Source: Candidatus Kapaibacterium sp.
Lineage (GTDB): Bacteria; Bacteroidota; Ignavibacteria; Kapaibacteriales; Kapaibacteriaceae
Assembly: GCA_022842685.1 (NCBI GenBank)
Contig: JALHPC010000004.1
Span: 1-64,000 of the forward strand
Direction: 5' to 3'
DNA length: 64,000 nucleotides
Within the stretch, counting starts at the first letter, position 1, and every line of letters starts with the position of its first letter. Shown one piece after another: positions 27,354-37,290 of the stretch. The translations under genes and the position numbers were made by a program. The notes below the pieces were generated by a model. It worked only from the letters and a program-made list of their open reading frames with translations, did no database searches and was not told where the DNA came from.

Positions 27354-30300
27354 GTGAAATCATTCATCGCACATATTCGCTCACTCGCTACCGCAGCATT
27401 GCTGTTGGTGCTTGCTGTTGCTACTTCGGTTACCGCTGTCGCGCAGTTGCCCGTGCGGAGCCGTGATGTGCAGTTGATTTCGAACAATAACACCAACTAT
27501 ACTTCGCTGCAGTCGGTTAACGGCCAAACGTCCAACTGGACTCTCGTGCTGCCGCCAACGGCTGGTGCCACAGGCTCGTTGATTACGACCACGGTTAGCG
27601 GTTCTACGGCCACAGCATCGTGGCTTACACCCGGTACTGAAGGGCAAGCTCTGATTATCACCGGTGGTGTTCCGGCGTGGGGTACTCCTGCGTCTGGCTG
27701 GCTGTTGCTTGGTAATGCGGGCACCAATCCACTGGTGAATTTCATTGGTACCACTGATGCTCAGCCGCTGGTAGTTCGAACAGACAATGCAGAGCGTTTG
27801 CGTGTGCTATCAACGGGTGAAGTTGGCATTGGCACACCAAGTCCGACGAATGCACTTCAGGTTGACGGTACATTCCGTAACTCCTTTAGCGCTAATGACT
27901 TTTTTGGCGGCACGTATACATCTACGCTTACGAATAACAGCTCGGCGTCTTCGATTGCATCCACAGCGCCTCCTGGTCCAAACATCCGATTTTTTGGACA
28001 GCAGTTTACGACGGGCTCGTTCCAAGCTGAAGCAGGTTTCTTGTTTAACAATAACGATGGAACGCGCTTATATCCTAGCCATACGATTTTCGTCGAAGGT
28101 TCAACGGGATACGTTCAGCAGAACTTGAACGGTGGTTCAGGCAATGCAGGATATGCCTTGCGTGTAGAGGGAGCTAGTGCATCTGACTATTCCTTCTATA
28201 CAGCCTCTGCTGTGACGCAGAATCTGCGTACGACAGATGGAACTCAGAATGCTGAGCTTGTTCTAGACCTTGGCCAGGTTCTTCTCTCTAACGTGCTAGC
28301 CAACAGTACGAATTCAAGTGTGCGCCTTGTTGCCGGTGCGGGTGGAGATGCCGTTGTTCGATTTACATCTGACATTGGCAGTTATGACTTCCCAAGAACA
28401 GATGGAGCGCCTAACTATGTGCTGACAACCAATGGTGCTGGCGAGCTGTCGTGGCAAGATCCCGTTGGTTCGGCTTGGAATTTACTGGGCAATGGTGCAA
28501 CCGACCCGAACGTGAACTTCCTAGGAACAACCGATGCGCAGCCGTTGGTCATTCGCACGAATAACGCCGAGCGTATGCGCGTGCTGTCGACAGGCGAGAT
28601 TGGTATTGGAACAGCTACACCAGCCGAGCGACTGACAATTGGCGACGGAACGGTGGACGAGAACATGGGAATTGATGTCGGAGCTGATGGAACTGCTAGT
28701 ATCTTCTTCAAATACGGTGGAGTAAGTCGCGGTTCGATTCTATATTCTGATTCTGACCTTCTTTTAAGCAACACGGTTTCTGGAACCGCTGGTCGCATTG
28801 TATTGAATACTGCCGGCCCATTTGAAGAAGTGTACGTTACAAGCACGGGCTTGGTTGGTATTAACGAAAGCCAGCCAGTAAACAACATGCACGTCACGAT
28901 AAACACGACCGGGGCGACTGTTGCGAATGCCTTGGCGATTGACCATTCGTCGACAGCTTCAGCAAATGGTCTTGGAACAGGTCTGCTCTTTAGAGGCGAG
29001 TCAACCAATGGCTCCCGTGAAATGGCCCAGATTGCTTCGGTTTGGACTACCGTTGCAGACCTCACGCGTTCTTCGGCCTTGACATTTTCGACAGTGAACT
29101 CGGCTTCAGCGCTTACCGAACGTATGCGTATCAACGCCTCCGGCGAAGTTGGCATTGGCACGACTGCCGTTGCTGGCTATTCGCTTCACGTAGCTGGCAC
29201 AGCGGGAACGGCTAATGTACGCCTTGGATCTGTGAGTGGTGCGTCGATTACAGCAGCGTTTACGCCGACGGCTAACGATGGTCTTATCGTTGCCGACGTC
29301 AACGGCGACCTCGTAAAGCGCTCGACTTCGTCGGTTCTTAACGCATCAGCGTGGTTGATTGGAGGCAATACCCTTGGTGCCGCCGGAGATCTAGGCACCA
29401 ACGATGCGTTCGGGTTGAACATCCGCACGAACAGCACGTCGCGCATCACCGTCTCTGCAACCGGCGACGTTGCCGTCCTTGGCACGGCAGGCACGCCAAA
29501 TCTCACGCTTACATCTGTTAGCGGAGTCGCTGCGGGAACCGTTCCTGTAGGATATGACCGGGCTCTGATTGCGAACGCATCAGGTCAGATCTCTCAATCA
29601 TCGTTTGGTGCAATACTTGCTTCGGGTGCATGGACGCTCACTGGTAATGCTAGCACCAACCCCGCAACGAACTTCCTAGGCACCACCGATGCTGTTGACC
29701 TTGTTGTGCGAACGAACAACGTAGAACGTATACGTACGCTTTCGACTGGTCAGACTGGCATTGGCATCACGACTCCAACGACACAACTCAGTGTGCGTAC
29801 TGATGATGCAGCGGCGGCAGCGATTACAGACATCCTCACATTGGCTCACTCGACGACTGGAACGCCTGCAATTAACATGGGAGCTGGACTGTTGTTCCGA
29901 CTCGAGTCGAGTACGACAGATAATCAAGATGCGGCGCGTATCGGATCAATATGGACTACAGTAGCGCATGCTACGCGTTCTGCGGCGTTAACATTTAGTA
30001 CCGTAAACAGCGGCGGTGCTCTTACGGAGCGCATGCGTCTAAACGCCGCTGGAGGCCTGGGTATTGGCATCACTGCGGTTGCGAATTTCAATCTCCACGT
30101 TGCGGGAACTGCAGGCACTGCTAATGTCCGTCTTGCTTCGCTAAGTGGTGCCTCTGTTGCTACGACCTTCACTCCTGGCGCGAACGATGGCATCGTAGTC
30201 GCAAATACGAATGGTGACCTCCTAAAGCGGTCTATTTCCAGTGCACTCAACACATCTGCGTGGTTGGTTGGTGGAAATACACTCGGTGTAGCCGGGTCAA

Positions 30301-32468
30301 TAGGAACCAATGATGCCTTTGACCTTAATATTGAGACGAACAATACGAATCGATTGACGATAACATCGGCTGGTGCAGTCTCTATCCTTGGTACAGCGGG
30401 AACTCCAAATCTTACCATCACAAGCATCGGTGGAACGGCGGGGGCAACGATCCCCGTTGGTTACGACCGCGTGCTACTTGCCAACAGTTCGGGCTTGGTA
30501 AACCAGGCATCCTTAGGTGCGGTTCTTGCTAGCGGGGCATGGACCCTCACTGGCAATACTGGAACGAATCCAGCTACTAACTTCCTTGGCACAACCGACA
30601 ATGTCGGTCTTCGATTCCGTACAAACAACTCGGAACGCCTTGTTATTGACAATACGGGCCGTGTGGGTATTGGCGGTTCGTTGTCTCCGTCCGATGCTCT
30701 GGAAGTTGACAATGGTAATCTGCGCATTGCAACGTCAGGTACAGGCACCGCAGGCTCTCTTCGTTTTGAAGAAGATGCAACGAATGGTGATAATTATATC
30801 GGGTTCCGAGCACCGGCAACGTTGGCAAATAACCGCACGTACACTCTGCCTAGCACACTTGGCACCGTCGGGCAGGTTCTTGTGATCTCTTCAACTGGTG
30901 GGGGTGATGCTGTCCTTGATTGGGGTACAGACGGCACATCAATTTTTGAAGAGCGTCCTGGATCGAATGGCGGCGTTCGACGTCGGAATGCCTACTTGTT
31001 TGGCACGTCGCCTGATGGTACTGTGGGTACGTATTCCAATGATTTCCAAGGTCGTCGTTCGGCCGCTGGAGAAACTGCGAGCGGTAACTACTCGGGTATT
31101 CTTGCTGGACAAAGCAATACTGCTACGGGAACCAACGCCGTTGTCGTAGGCGGATCTACCAACTCTTCTTTAGGCAACTCCTCGTTTGTTGGTGGTGGTC
31201 AGACGAATACAGCCGACGGAACGAATGGAGTGATCGTTGGTGGTAACACCAACACCATGCAGAATAGCTCTAATGATGGATTCATCGGAGCTGGATCAAA
31301 CAACGCAATTGGCCCCGTAACAAGTGGTGCCATTGTTGCAGGTAGCAACAATGCTCTTACCAATAGTGCTAACTATGGCTTTATCGGCGGTGGTCAGGAC
31401 AACGAAATCGCCAATGCCACGCATTCTTCTGTTCTCGGCGGCTCGAACAACGACATTGCTAGCTCGTCACACCGTTCGGTAATTATCGGTGGTGTGAACA
31501 ACACGATTACAGCTACAAACCCCAACTCAGCCATCTGGGGTGGTCAAGGGCTTACACTTAACGCTGCTCGAACGGCTGGTATTAACCTAAACGACGGCAC
31601 GGCTGGCTCGGGCAGTTATCCAATGACAATTAGTTCCACCAACACGATTGTGTTCGGCAATGGCGACCTATGGCTTGCGAATACGAACAACTCAGCCGCT
31701 GGACTGCGCTTTTATGAGCCGCAAGCAGCCACTGGTACCTTCCCAGCCGCAGCCACACAGTACACGTCGTTCCGTGCTGGTGCGCAAACAGTAAACATCG
31801 ACTACACGCTTCCTACAGCATTGCCCGTAGCCAATAACCACGTCATGGTAAGCTCTACAGCCGGTATTATGGGCTGGGCCGATCCGGCGGCTCTCGTTGG
31901 CAATTCGTTCTGGGCTCTTGGTGGTAACGCCGTTGCGTCTGCTCAGAACCTTGGTACAACGTCGAACTTTGCCCTGCCAATCATCACCAACAACGTCGAG
32001 CGTATGCGTATCAACGCAACTGGCGAAGTTGGCATTGGTACTACAGCCGCAGCAGGGTACTCTCTGCATGTAGGGGGCACCGCAGGAACACCAAACGTGC
32101 GCTTAGCATCGGTTGGCGGTGCGGCGAATTCCACGGCCTGGGTGCCTACGGCCAACGACGGCGTGATAACGGCTGATAACAACGGCGATCTTAGCAAGCG
32201 TACGGCACAGGCCGTCGTCAATGCCGGCTTGTCGACCCTTAGTGGTACCGTTAACCTTACTGCGGGCAGCACCAGCATCGTGGTTCCGAATACCAACGTT
32301 ACAGCAACATCGCGTATTGTTGTTACCTACGAAGACGCCAGCGCAGCCGGCTTTGTGGCCACCATGGTCACTACCCGAGTTGTTGGTGCAAGCTTTACGG
32401 TTGCCTTTAGCGGACCCATTCCTGCGGGCGCCACGGGGCGTTTGCATTACATCATCGTGAACCCGTGA
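27354..32468 (+). CDS. Giant secreted modular fibre protein (1704 aa)
   Basis: GTG 27354 begins signal peptide MKSFIAHIRSLATAALLLVL (cleavage near AVAQ). The mature start QLPVRSRDVQLISNNN with WTLVLPP matches neighbours. The body repeats a module of the type NPxxNFLGTTDAxxLVxRTN then NxERxRxLSTGExGIG at least four times, with linked AGTANVRL and ANDGIVVADVNGDLLKRS segments. Two adjacent copies about 909 bases long lie at roughly 28890-30707. About residues 1210-1400 form YadA-head-like beta-roll repeats (SSFVGGGQTNTADGTNGVIV). The end FTVAFSGPIPAGATGRLHYI then IVNP is a beta-sandwich-like cap. No YadA anchor or T9SS tail is seen. It should be a long surface or extracellular fibre; function is unknown. 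Confidence 0.82.
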   Translation: MKSFIAHIRSLATAALLLVLAVATSVTAVAQLPVRSRDVQLISNNNTNYTSLQSVNGQTSNWTLVLPPTAGATGSLITTTVSGSTATASWLTPGTEGQALIITGGVPAWGTPASGWLLLGNAGTNPLVNFIGTTDAQPLVVRTDNAERLRVLSTGEVGIGTPSPTNALQVDGTFRNSFSANDFFGGTYTSTLTNNSSASSIASTAPPGPNIRFFGQQFTTGSFQAEAGFLFNNNDGTRLYPSHTIFVEGSTGYVQQNLNGGSGNAGYALRVEGASASDYSFYTASAVTQNLRTTDGTQNAELVLDLGQVLLSNVLANSTNSSVRLVAGAGGDAVVRFTSDIGSYDFPRTDGAPNYVLTTNGAGELSWQDPVGSAWNLLGNGATDPNVNFLGTTDAQPLVIRTNNAERMRVLSTGEIGIGTATPAERLTIGDGTVDENMGIDVGADGTASIFFKYGGVSRGSILYSDSDLLLSNTVSGTAGRIVLNTAGPFEEVYVTSTGLVGINESQPVNNMHVTINTTGATVANALAIDHSSTASANGLGTGLLFRGESTNGSREMAQIASVWTTVADLTRSSALTFSTVNSASALTERMRINASGEVGIGTTAVAGYSLHVAGTAGTANVRLGSVSGASITAAFTPTANDGLIVADVNGDLVKRSTSSVLNASAWLIGGNTLGAAGDLGTNDAFGLNIRTNSTSRITVSATGDVAVLGTAGTPNLTLTSVSGVAAGTVPVGYDRALIANASGQISQSSFGAILASGAWTLTGNASTNPATNFLGTTDAVDLVVRTNNVERIRTLSTGQTGIGITTPTTQLSVRTDDAAAAAITDILTLAHSTTGTPAINMGAGLLFRLESSTTDNQDAARIGSIWTTVAHATRSAALTFSTVNSGGALTERMRLNAAGGLGIGITAVANFNLHVAGTAGTANVRLASLSGASVATTFTPGANDGIVVANTNGDLLKRSISSALNTSAWLVGGNTLGVAGSIGTNDAFDLNIETNNTNRLTITSAGAVSILGTAGTPNLTITSIGGTAGATIPVGYDRVLLANSSGLVNQASLGAVLASGAWTLTGNTGTNPATNFLGTTDNVGLRFRTNNSERLVIDNTGRVGIGGSLSPSDALEVDNGNLRIATSGTGTAGSLRFEEDATNGDNYIGFRAPATLANNRTYTLPSTLGTVGQVLVISSTGGGDAVLDWGTDGTSIFEERPGSNGGVRRRNAYLFGTSPDGTVGTYSNDFQGRRSAAGETASGNYSGILAGQSNTATGTNAVVVGGSTNSSLGNSSFVGGGQTNTADGTNGVIVGGNTNTMQNSSNDGFIGAGSNNAIGPVTSGAIVAGSNNALTNSANYGFIGGGQDNEIANATHSSVLGGSNNDIASSSHRSVIIGGVNNTITATNPNSAIWGGQGLTLNAARTAGINLNDGTAGSGSYPMTISSTNTIVFGNGDLWLANTNNSAAGLRFYEPQAATGTFPAAATQYTSFRAGAQTVNIDYTLPTALPVANNHVMVSSTAGIMGWADPAALVGNSFWALGGNAVASAQNLGTTSNFALPIITNNVERMRINATGEVGIGTTAAAGYSLHVGGTAGTPNVRLASVGGAANSTAWVPTANDGVITADNNGDLSKRTAQAVVNAGLSTLSGTVNLTAGSTSIVVPNTNVTATSRIVVTYEDASAAGFVATMVTTRVVGASFTVAFSGPIPAGATGRLHYIIVNP
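28890..30707 (+). repeat. Two tandem copies of a ~909-base coding module
   Basis: Anchors such as SLHVAGTAGTANVRL (His codon at 29187) and NLHVAGTAGTANVRL (His codon at 30096) are 909 bases apart. The same offset holds for ALTFSTVNS, ALTERMR and NPATNFLGTTD, so the copies span roughly 28890-29798 and 29799-30707; edges are approximate. Synonymous differences are many, so the duplication is not recent. Partial copies of the same module occur near 31990-32230 and in the next gene near 33540-33830. Confidence 0.8.
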
Positions 32469-32472
32469 TAGG

Positions 32473-35406
32473 ATGATGAGCAGAGTGAATACATATCGTC
32501 GTTTGTTGCTTGCCGTAGTTCTAGCCGCTGCGGTAATCCTGTGCCCCTTTTTGCAAGAGCAAGCGGTGGCACAGGTTCGGGATTTAGGAACGCGGCGGTT
32601 GGTGTTGGACAATAACGCAGCTGGCCGAATTGCTATCCAGACTCAAGCGACGGTCACCAACAACTATTCCATTGCATTGCCTACCGACACCGCAGGCGCG
32701 CACAGCGGATTGTTGTTGTTTACCAATGCTGGAGCAGGTGCGTTGACGACGAGCTTCTTGGCTTCGGGAAGTAATGGACAGGTGTTGACGATTAGTGGTG
32801 GAGTACCAACGTGGACTACGGCTGCCTCGAACTGGGCGTTGCTTGGCAATGCTGCAACAAACCCGTCGTTGAATTTTCTTGGTACTACGGATGGGCAACC
32901 TGTAGTGTTTAGAACCGACAACGTCGAACGGATGCGACTATCCGGTAGTGCCACTCGACTAGGGATAGGTAATACCAATCCGACCTATACTTTAGATGTG
33001 ACTGGTGATGCCCGCTTTACGACACAGATCGGCGTAGGGATAGCGCCAGACGTAAATCTAAGTGCTCGTTTCCGACATCCTTCGTCCAGTACCGTGCTGG
33101 ATTTATCGACTGTGAACGCGAACGACGATGCATATTTCAGATTTAACGATAACACAGCGACTCGGTTTGCTGTCGGACTTGATGCCTCGCAGGGAGACTT
33201 TAGATTCAACCGGTCTTCGGTTGCGAGCTTAGGTGCAAACTCTGATCTTATTATCGACGGTACAACCGGTAATGTTGGCGTTCGAGTTACGAGCACGCCT
33301 CATCGCCGCCTAACGGTAACTGAGGCCACCAACGCGGCCACGGCAGTGTTTGGCGCTGCACTAAACACTGGTCAATATACGGGACTCTATATCTCGTATT
33401 ACCAGGAAGCCCTTGGTGACGTAAGTCAAAATGCCGGCATTTTCTTCGAAAGCACGTCGAATGCTTTTGGAACGCTACATCTTGTGAATAAGAGTAGCGG
33501 AACGGCCAATGCGACGCCGGCAGATGCTCGACTTTCCGTCCTAAGCACGGGCGAAGTAGGAATTGGCACACCGACGCCAACGTCGGGACGTCTTCTCCAC
33601 GTTGCTGGAACCGCAGGTACGTCTAATGTTCGATTGGGTAGCCTGAGCGGTGCTGCGGTTGCAACATCGTGGACCCCGACGGCAAACGACGGAATCGTTG
33701 TTGCTGATGTCAACGGAGACCTTCTTAAGAGAAGTGTGTCAAGTGTTGTGGGCGAGTTGGGTTGGTCGCTTCTTGGCAACGCTGGAACGAGTAGTGCAAC
33801 CAATTTTCTGGGAACTACAGACAACCAAGCACTGATGTTCCGTGTGAATAATCAGCCAATGGGAACGCTTAACGAGGCGCTTGGTGCAGTTGCTTTTGGA
33901 GAAAATGCTCTACAGTCGAACGCTAGCGGGTCGGCTCTCATCGCAATAGGCGAAGACGCACTTCGGAACACAACAGACAATTCTACGTTGCTTGGCATTG
34001 GACGTTACGCCGGCAGAAGCTTAACAGGCGGGGCTGGGTTTAAGAACAATCACTTTTTCCTTGGACATTATGCTGGAGAGAACTTCGATAACGACGAAGA
34101 CCCAGTAACGATCATCGGTAACTATGCCTACAACCAAGGAGGCGCGGGACTAGGACTAGTGATTGTGGGATATCGAGCAGCCTTCTCCATGAATTCTGAT
34201 AACGCTACGGTTATTGGCGCTCATGCAGGTGAAAACATTGTATCCGGAAGCGGGAGTGTTATCATTGGTGCCCAAGCAATGCAGACCGCAACATCTGCGA
34301 ACAACGTTGTTGCAATCGGTGAGAACGTTATGAATTCGGCAATAGCTCCGAATTCTGGTAATGTGGCGATTGGTAGCGGTGCCTTGCAGAGTCTAACCAC
34401 CGGATCTAACAACGTCGGAGTTGGAATCAACGTGGGCAATTCGTTGCACACTATTGGTTCAGGAAACGTCTATTTGGGAGCAAATGCTGGTCCAAGTGTC
34501 GGTGGCCTCAACAACGCCATCGCAATCGGTCAAAACTCCGTTGTCTCTCAGAGCAACAGCTTGATTCTTGGAGGAACTGGTGCCGACCAGGTAGATGTTG
34601 GAATCGGAGTCACTGCTCCTACGAATAGACTACATGTCGTCTCGACGGCAAATCCTATCCGTGCCGTTGGACTTCAGAGTGGCGCTGGCACCGACTCAGT
34701 AGTAACTGTTGATGCGACCGGGGTCTTGCGCATGCGTAATGCCTCGAACTTCGGAGGGGGTATTCATGAAGAAGTCACGGCTGGTCAAGGAAATGTGCGC
34801 CGTCGTCTTATCTACACGAATGGTACAGTTGGAGCTCCAGTCGGACAGTTCTCCAACGACTTGCAAGGTTCGCGAACATTGGCAACGCAGACTGCGAGTG
34901 GAAACTTCTCCGTAGTTCCTGGTGGGCAGAACAATACCGTCAGTGGGTCGCATTCGCTAGCGTTTGGCTACGGAGCTAACGTAGCGCAGAATAATACGAT
35001 TGTCTTCAATCATCCAACAGTTGGCGATGGTGAAACGCGCGTGGGTATTGATATCGACAATCCACAAACATCGCTTGACGTTGATGGGGGTGTTGTTGTG
35101 CGGCCTCCCGCTGTCGTAAACGTCAATGCCAACAACTTTAATCTCGTGGTTGGAAACCGTTCGTACATTGTTCTCAATCCTGCGGGTGCGAATCGCACTG
35201 GGCTTATCTTAGCTAACGGATTGCAGGCTGGACAGATGCTCATACTCCGAATCATTGACGGTCAGGCCAACACGATTCAGCTACCCGACAACGCTGGAGT
35301 GAACAATGTCAATACGTCGGGTAACTGGGTTGGCGGCCAAGACGACACTATGACGTTGATTTGGAACGGTGCAGATTGGGTCGAACTTAGCCGATCGAAC
35401 AACTAA
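32473..35406 (+). CDS. Secreted modular fibre protein with YadA-head-like repeats (977 aa)
   Basis: ATG 32473 (a second ATG follows at 32476) lies four bases after the previous stop. The signal peptide is MMSRVNTYRRLLLAVVLAAA with cleavage near AVAQ. The mature start RDLGTRRLVLDNN...YSIALP belongs to the shared N-terminal module. Next come NPSLNFLGTTDGQPVVFRTD and GEVGIGTPTPTSGRLLHVAG modules related to the 1704-residue protein. From about 470 to 700 there are head-type repeats (NVAIGSGALQSLTTGSNNVG, IGAHAGENI, YLGANAGPS), the left-handed beta-roll class of YadA and related trimeric adhesins. The last 100 residues form the cap ending TMTLIWNGADWVELSRSNN, shared with the next three genes. Likely trimeric surface fibre; inferred. 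Confidence 0.8.
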   Translation: MMSRVNTYRRLLLAVVLAAAVILCPFLQEQAVAQVRDLGTRRLVLDNNAAGRIAIQTQATVTNNYSIALPTDTAGAHSGLLLFTNAGAGALTTSFLASGSNGQVLTISGGVPTWTTAASNWALLGNAATNPSLNFLGTTDGQPVVFRTDNVERMRLSGSATRLGIGNTNPTYTLDVTGDARFTTQIGVGIAPDVNLSARFRHPSSSTVLDLSTVNANDDAYFRFNDNTATRFAVGLDASQGDFRFNRSSVASLGANSDLIIDGTTGNVGVRVTSTPHRRLTVTEATNAATAVFGAALNTGQYTGLYISYYQEALGDVSQNAGIFFESTSNAFGTLHLVNKSSGTANATPADARLSVLSTGEVGIGTPTPTSGRLLHVAGTAGTSNVRLGSLSGAAVATSWTPTANDGIVVADVNGDLLKRSVSSVVGELGWSLLGNAGTSSATNFLGTTDNQALMFRVNNQPMGTLNEALGAVAFGENALQSNASGSALIAIGEDALRNTTDNSTLLGIGRYAGRSLTGGAGFKNNHFFLGHYAGENFDNDEDPVTIIGNYAYNQGGAGLGLVIVGYRAAFSMNSDNATVIGAHAGENIVSGSGSVIIGAQAMQTATSANNVVAIGENVMNSAIAPNSGNVAIGSGALQSLTTGSNNVGVGINVGNSLHTIGSGNVYLGANAGPSVGGLNNAIAIGQNSVVSQSNSLILGGTGADQVDVGIGVTAPTNRLHVVSTANPIRAVGLQSGAGTDSVVTVDATGVLRMRNASNFGGGIHEEVTAGQGNVRRRLIYTNGTVGAPVGQFSNDLQGSRTLATQTASGNFSVVPGGQNNTVSGSHSLAFGYGANVAQNNTIVFNHPTVGDGETRVGIDIDNPQTSLDVDGGVVVRPPAVVNVNANNFNLVVGNRSYIVLNPAGANRTGLILANGLQAGQMLILRIIDGQANTIQLPDNAGVNNVNTSGNWVGGQDDTMTLIWNGADWVELSRSNN

Positions 35407-35418
35407 GCTTGGTGGTCA

Positions 35419-37290
35419 GTGAGTACACCACTACGATATCACATCTATGCCTTCATGCTCGGACTCGTTTCGACCAGTGTTGTTCGTGCACAGGATGATG
35501 GTGTAGAGACGTTTCAGGCAATCCAGATCGAGCGGGCTGTTGCTCCTGCAAATCGGTTGACGTTACAGCCTCCGACGAGCGCAGTGACACCATACGTTCT
35601 TCTTTGGCCGTTTAATGGTCCAGTGCAGGGTCACCGACTCGTGGCTAATAGCACGATTTCACCTTGGCAGCTCGACTGGACTACGTCGACAAGCGGTATT
35701 GTTGAACTAGTGGCGTCGCCGTCACGAAATTTGCGCAGGTCTGCTGCTGGTCTTCAGCCCCCGAGCCCAATGGGTTCGGGTCCAGGGACCGATGCTAATG
35801 ACTTTCAGGGCGCTCGAGCCGGCAGTTCGCAGTCGGCCAGTGGCAATCGAAGCACTATTCTTGGCGGAGCCAATAATCGGGCTTCGAACGATCAAACCGC
35901 CATCGGTGGTGGATTCGGAAATGCAGCCACGAATCCGAATGCCGTAGTGGTAGGGGGCAACGGCAATAGTGTAACGAACGACAACGGAGCCGTCTTGGGT
36001 GGGGCATCGAATAGTGTTGGCAACCCTGGCACGGCTATTTTTGGCGGTCAGAACAACTCGCTTACGAATGATTATACTTTTATCGGTGCAGGTCGAAACA
36101 ATTCCGTTTCGAATCCCCTCGGTGGTATAGGAGGAGGGTGGGTGAATCAGATATCAAATGGACCCGGGATAATTTTGGGAGGCGCGGATAACCGAATATC
36201 TGCAACCTACAGCACAATTTCTGGCGGAATGGGGAATCGTGTTCAACAGTCATACGGTTCTATAGGTGGTGGTGGGTTTCATTCGCTAACAGGAAGCAGT
36301 CATCTCGTGGTTGGTGGAGGTCGTCAGCACACGATTGGGTCAACACATGCAGTTATTTCGGGCGGCTTTCAGAACACAAGCGCAGCCCAGCGAGGTGCCA
36401 TAGTTGGAGGAGAGCAAAACAATGTTGACAACGGTGGTTCGAACGTTGGTGGTGGTCAGTCGAATACAGCTTCAGCATGGAGCTTTGCTACGGTCCTAGC
36501 AGGACAATCAAATTCCTCAACTGGTCCCCATAGCTCCGTTCTGGGAGGTCAATCCAACTCCATCACATCGTCGAATTCTGTCGCAATGGGCGGAAGAAGT
36601 TCGTTGCTCTCGACGTCGCAAATATCAGTGTTCAACGGAGGAAGTGGGGCTATCACCATTAACAGTTCGGCTTCGTTTACGGCGGCAAACACGGATGTTT
36701 GGATTGCAAATACCGACGGTGTACCCCGTACAATACGTTTGTATGAGCAACGTGCGGGTGCAGCGTTCCCCGGCGGTGCAACTACAAACTTTGTTGCGTT
36801 TCGTGCCGCAGACGTAAACCATGAAAACGTTAACAACTCATATACGCTGCCGGATCGAATTGGTAGTGTTGGTCAGCTACTTACCGTTGCATCATCGCCT
36901 ACGCCAAGCCAGACCTCGGGTACACTTGTGTGGTCGGCTGCGCCTACGAATTACGCTGTTGGAGCGCAAGATATCGCAGCTAACAACACCGGCATTACTG
37001 CAGGCAACATGAATGGTGTTCATTTGCTGCGGCTTACGTCGACGGGCAATCCGAATGCCCGAAGAGTAACGCTTCAGAATGGAACCCAGGATGGTCTGGT
37101 ACTAGCAATTCGTGCGCGATCGAACGACCCAGGTGGCAACCCGGGACGAGGTGTGCGACTGCTTGCTGCTGACGCTAACCTTGCGCTGCAGAACAATGCC
37201 GACGTAGACTTAGACCATAACGACACAATCGTTCTCGTATGGGATGCAACCGATCTTGTCTGGATTGAAGTTGGAAGGACGATCCAATGA
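35419..37290 (+). CDS. Secreted beta-roll repeat protein (623 aa), paralog A
   Basis: GTG 35419 starts a signal peptide (MSTPLRYHIYAFMLGLVSTS, cleavage near VVRAQ). The mature start VETFQAIQIERAVAP...YVLLWP is the shared N-terminal module. Residues about 125-400 are a long run of 12-16-residue repeats with consensus xxSxxxGGGxxNxxx (for example AIGGGFGNAATNPNAVVVGG), like the left-handed parallel beta-roll of YadA heads. A YTLPDRIGSVGQLLTVASSP segment leads into the C-terminal cap ending VLVWDATDLVWIEVGRTIQ. Its stop overlaps the start of a close paralog by four bases (ATGA). No membrane anchor is seen. Probably a trimeric fibre component. Confidence 0.8.
   Translation: MSTPLRYHIYAFMLGLVSTSVVRAQDDGVETFQAIQIERAVAPANRLTLQPPTSAVTPYVLLWPFNGPVQGHRLVANSTISPWQLDWTTSTSGIVELVASPSRNLRRSAAGLQPPSPMGSGPGTDANDFQGARAGSSQSASGNRSTILGGANNRASNDQTAIGGGFGNAATNPNAVVVGGNGNSVTNDNGAVLGGASNSVGNPGTAIFGGQNNSLTNDYTFIGAGRNNSVSNPLGGIGGGWVNQISNGPGIILGGADNRISATYSTISGGMGNRVQQSYGSIGGGGFHSLTGSSHLVVGGGRQHTIGSTHAVISGGFQNTSAAQRGAIVGGEQNNVDNGGSNVGGGQSNTASAWSFATVLAGQSNSSTGPHSSVLGGQSNSITSSNSVAMGGRSSLLSTSQISVFNGGSGAITINSSASFTAANTDVWIANTDGVPRTIRLYEQRAGAAFPGGATTNFVAFRAADVNHENVNNSYTLPDRIGSVGQLLTVASSPTPSQTSGTLVWSAAPTNYAVGAQDIAANNTGITAGNMNGVHLLRLTSTGNPNARRVTLQNGTQDGLVLAIRARSNDPGGNPGRGVRLLAADANLALQNNADVDLDHNDTIVLVWDATDLVWIEVGRTIQ

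Noticed and set aside
28415..29161. Long antisense open frame (248 codons) opposite the 1704-residue gene
   Set aside because: It mirrors a repeat-rich coding strand; its product is low-complexity (Val/Pro/Ser/Arg) with no signal, motif or ribosome-binding site. Similar shadows occur opposite the other repeat genes.
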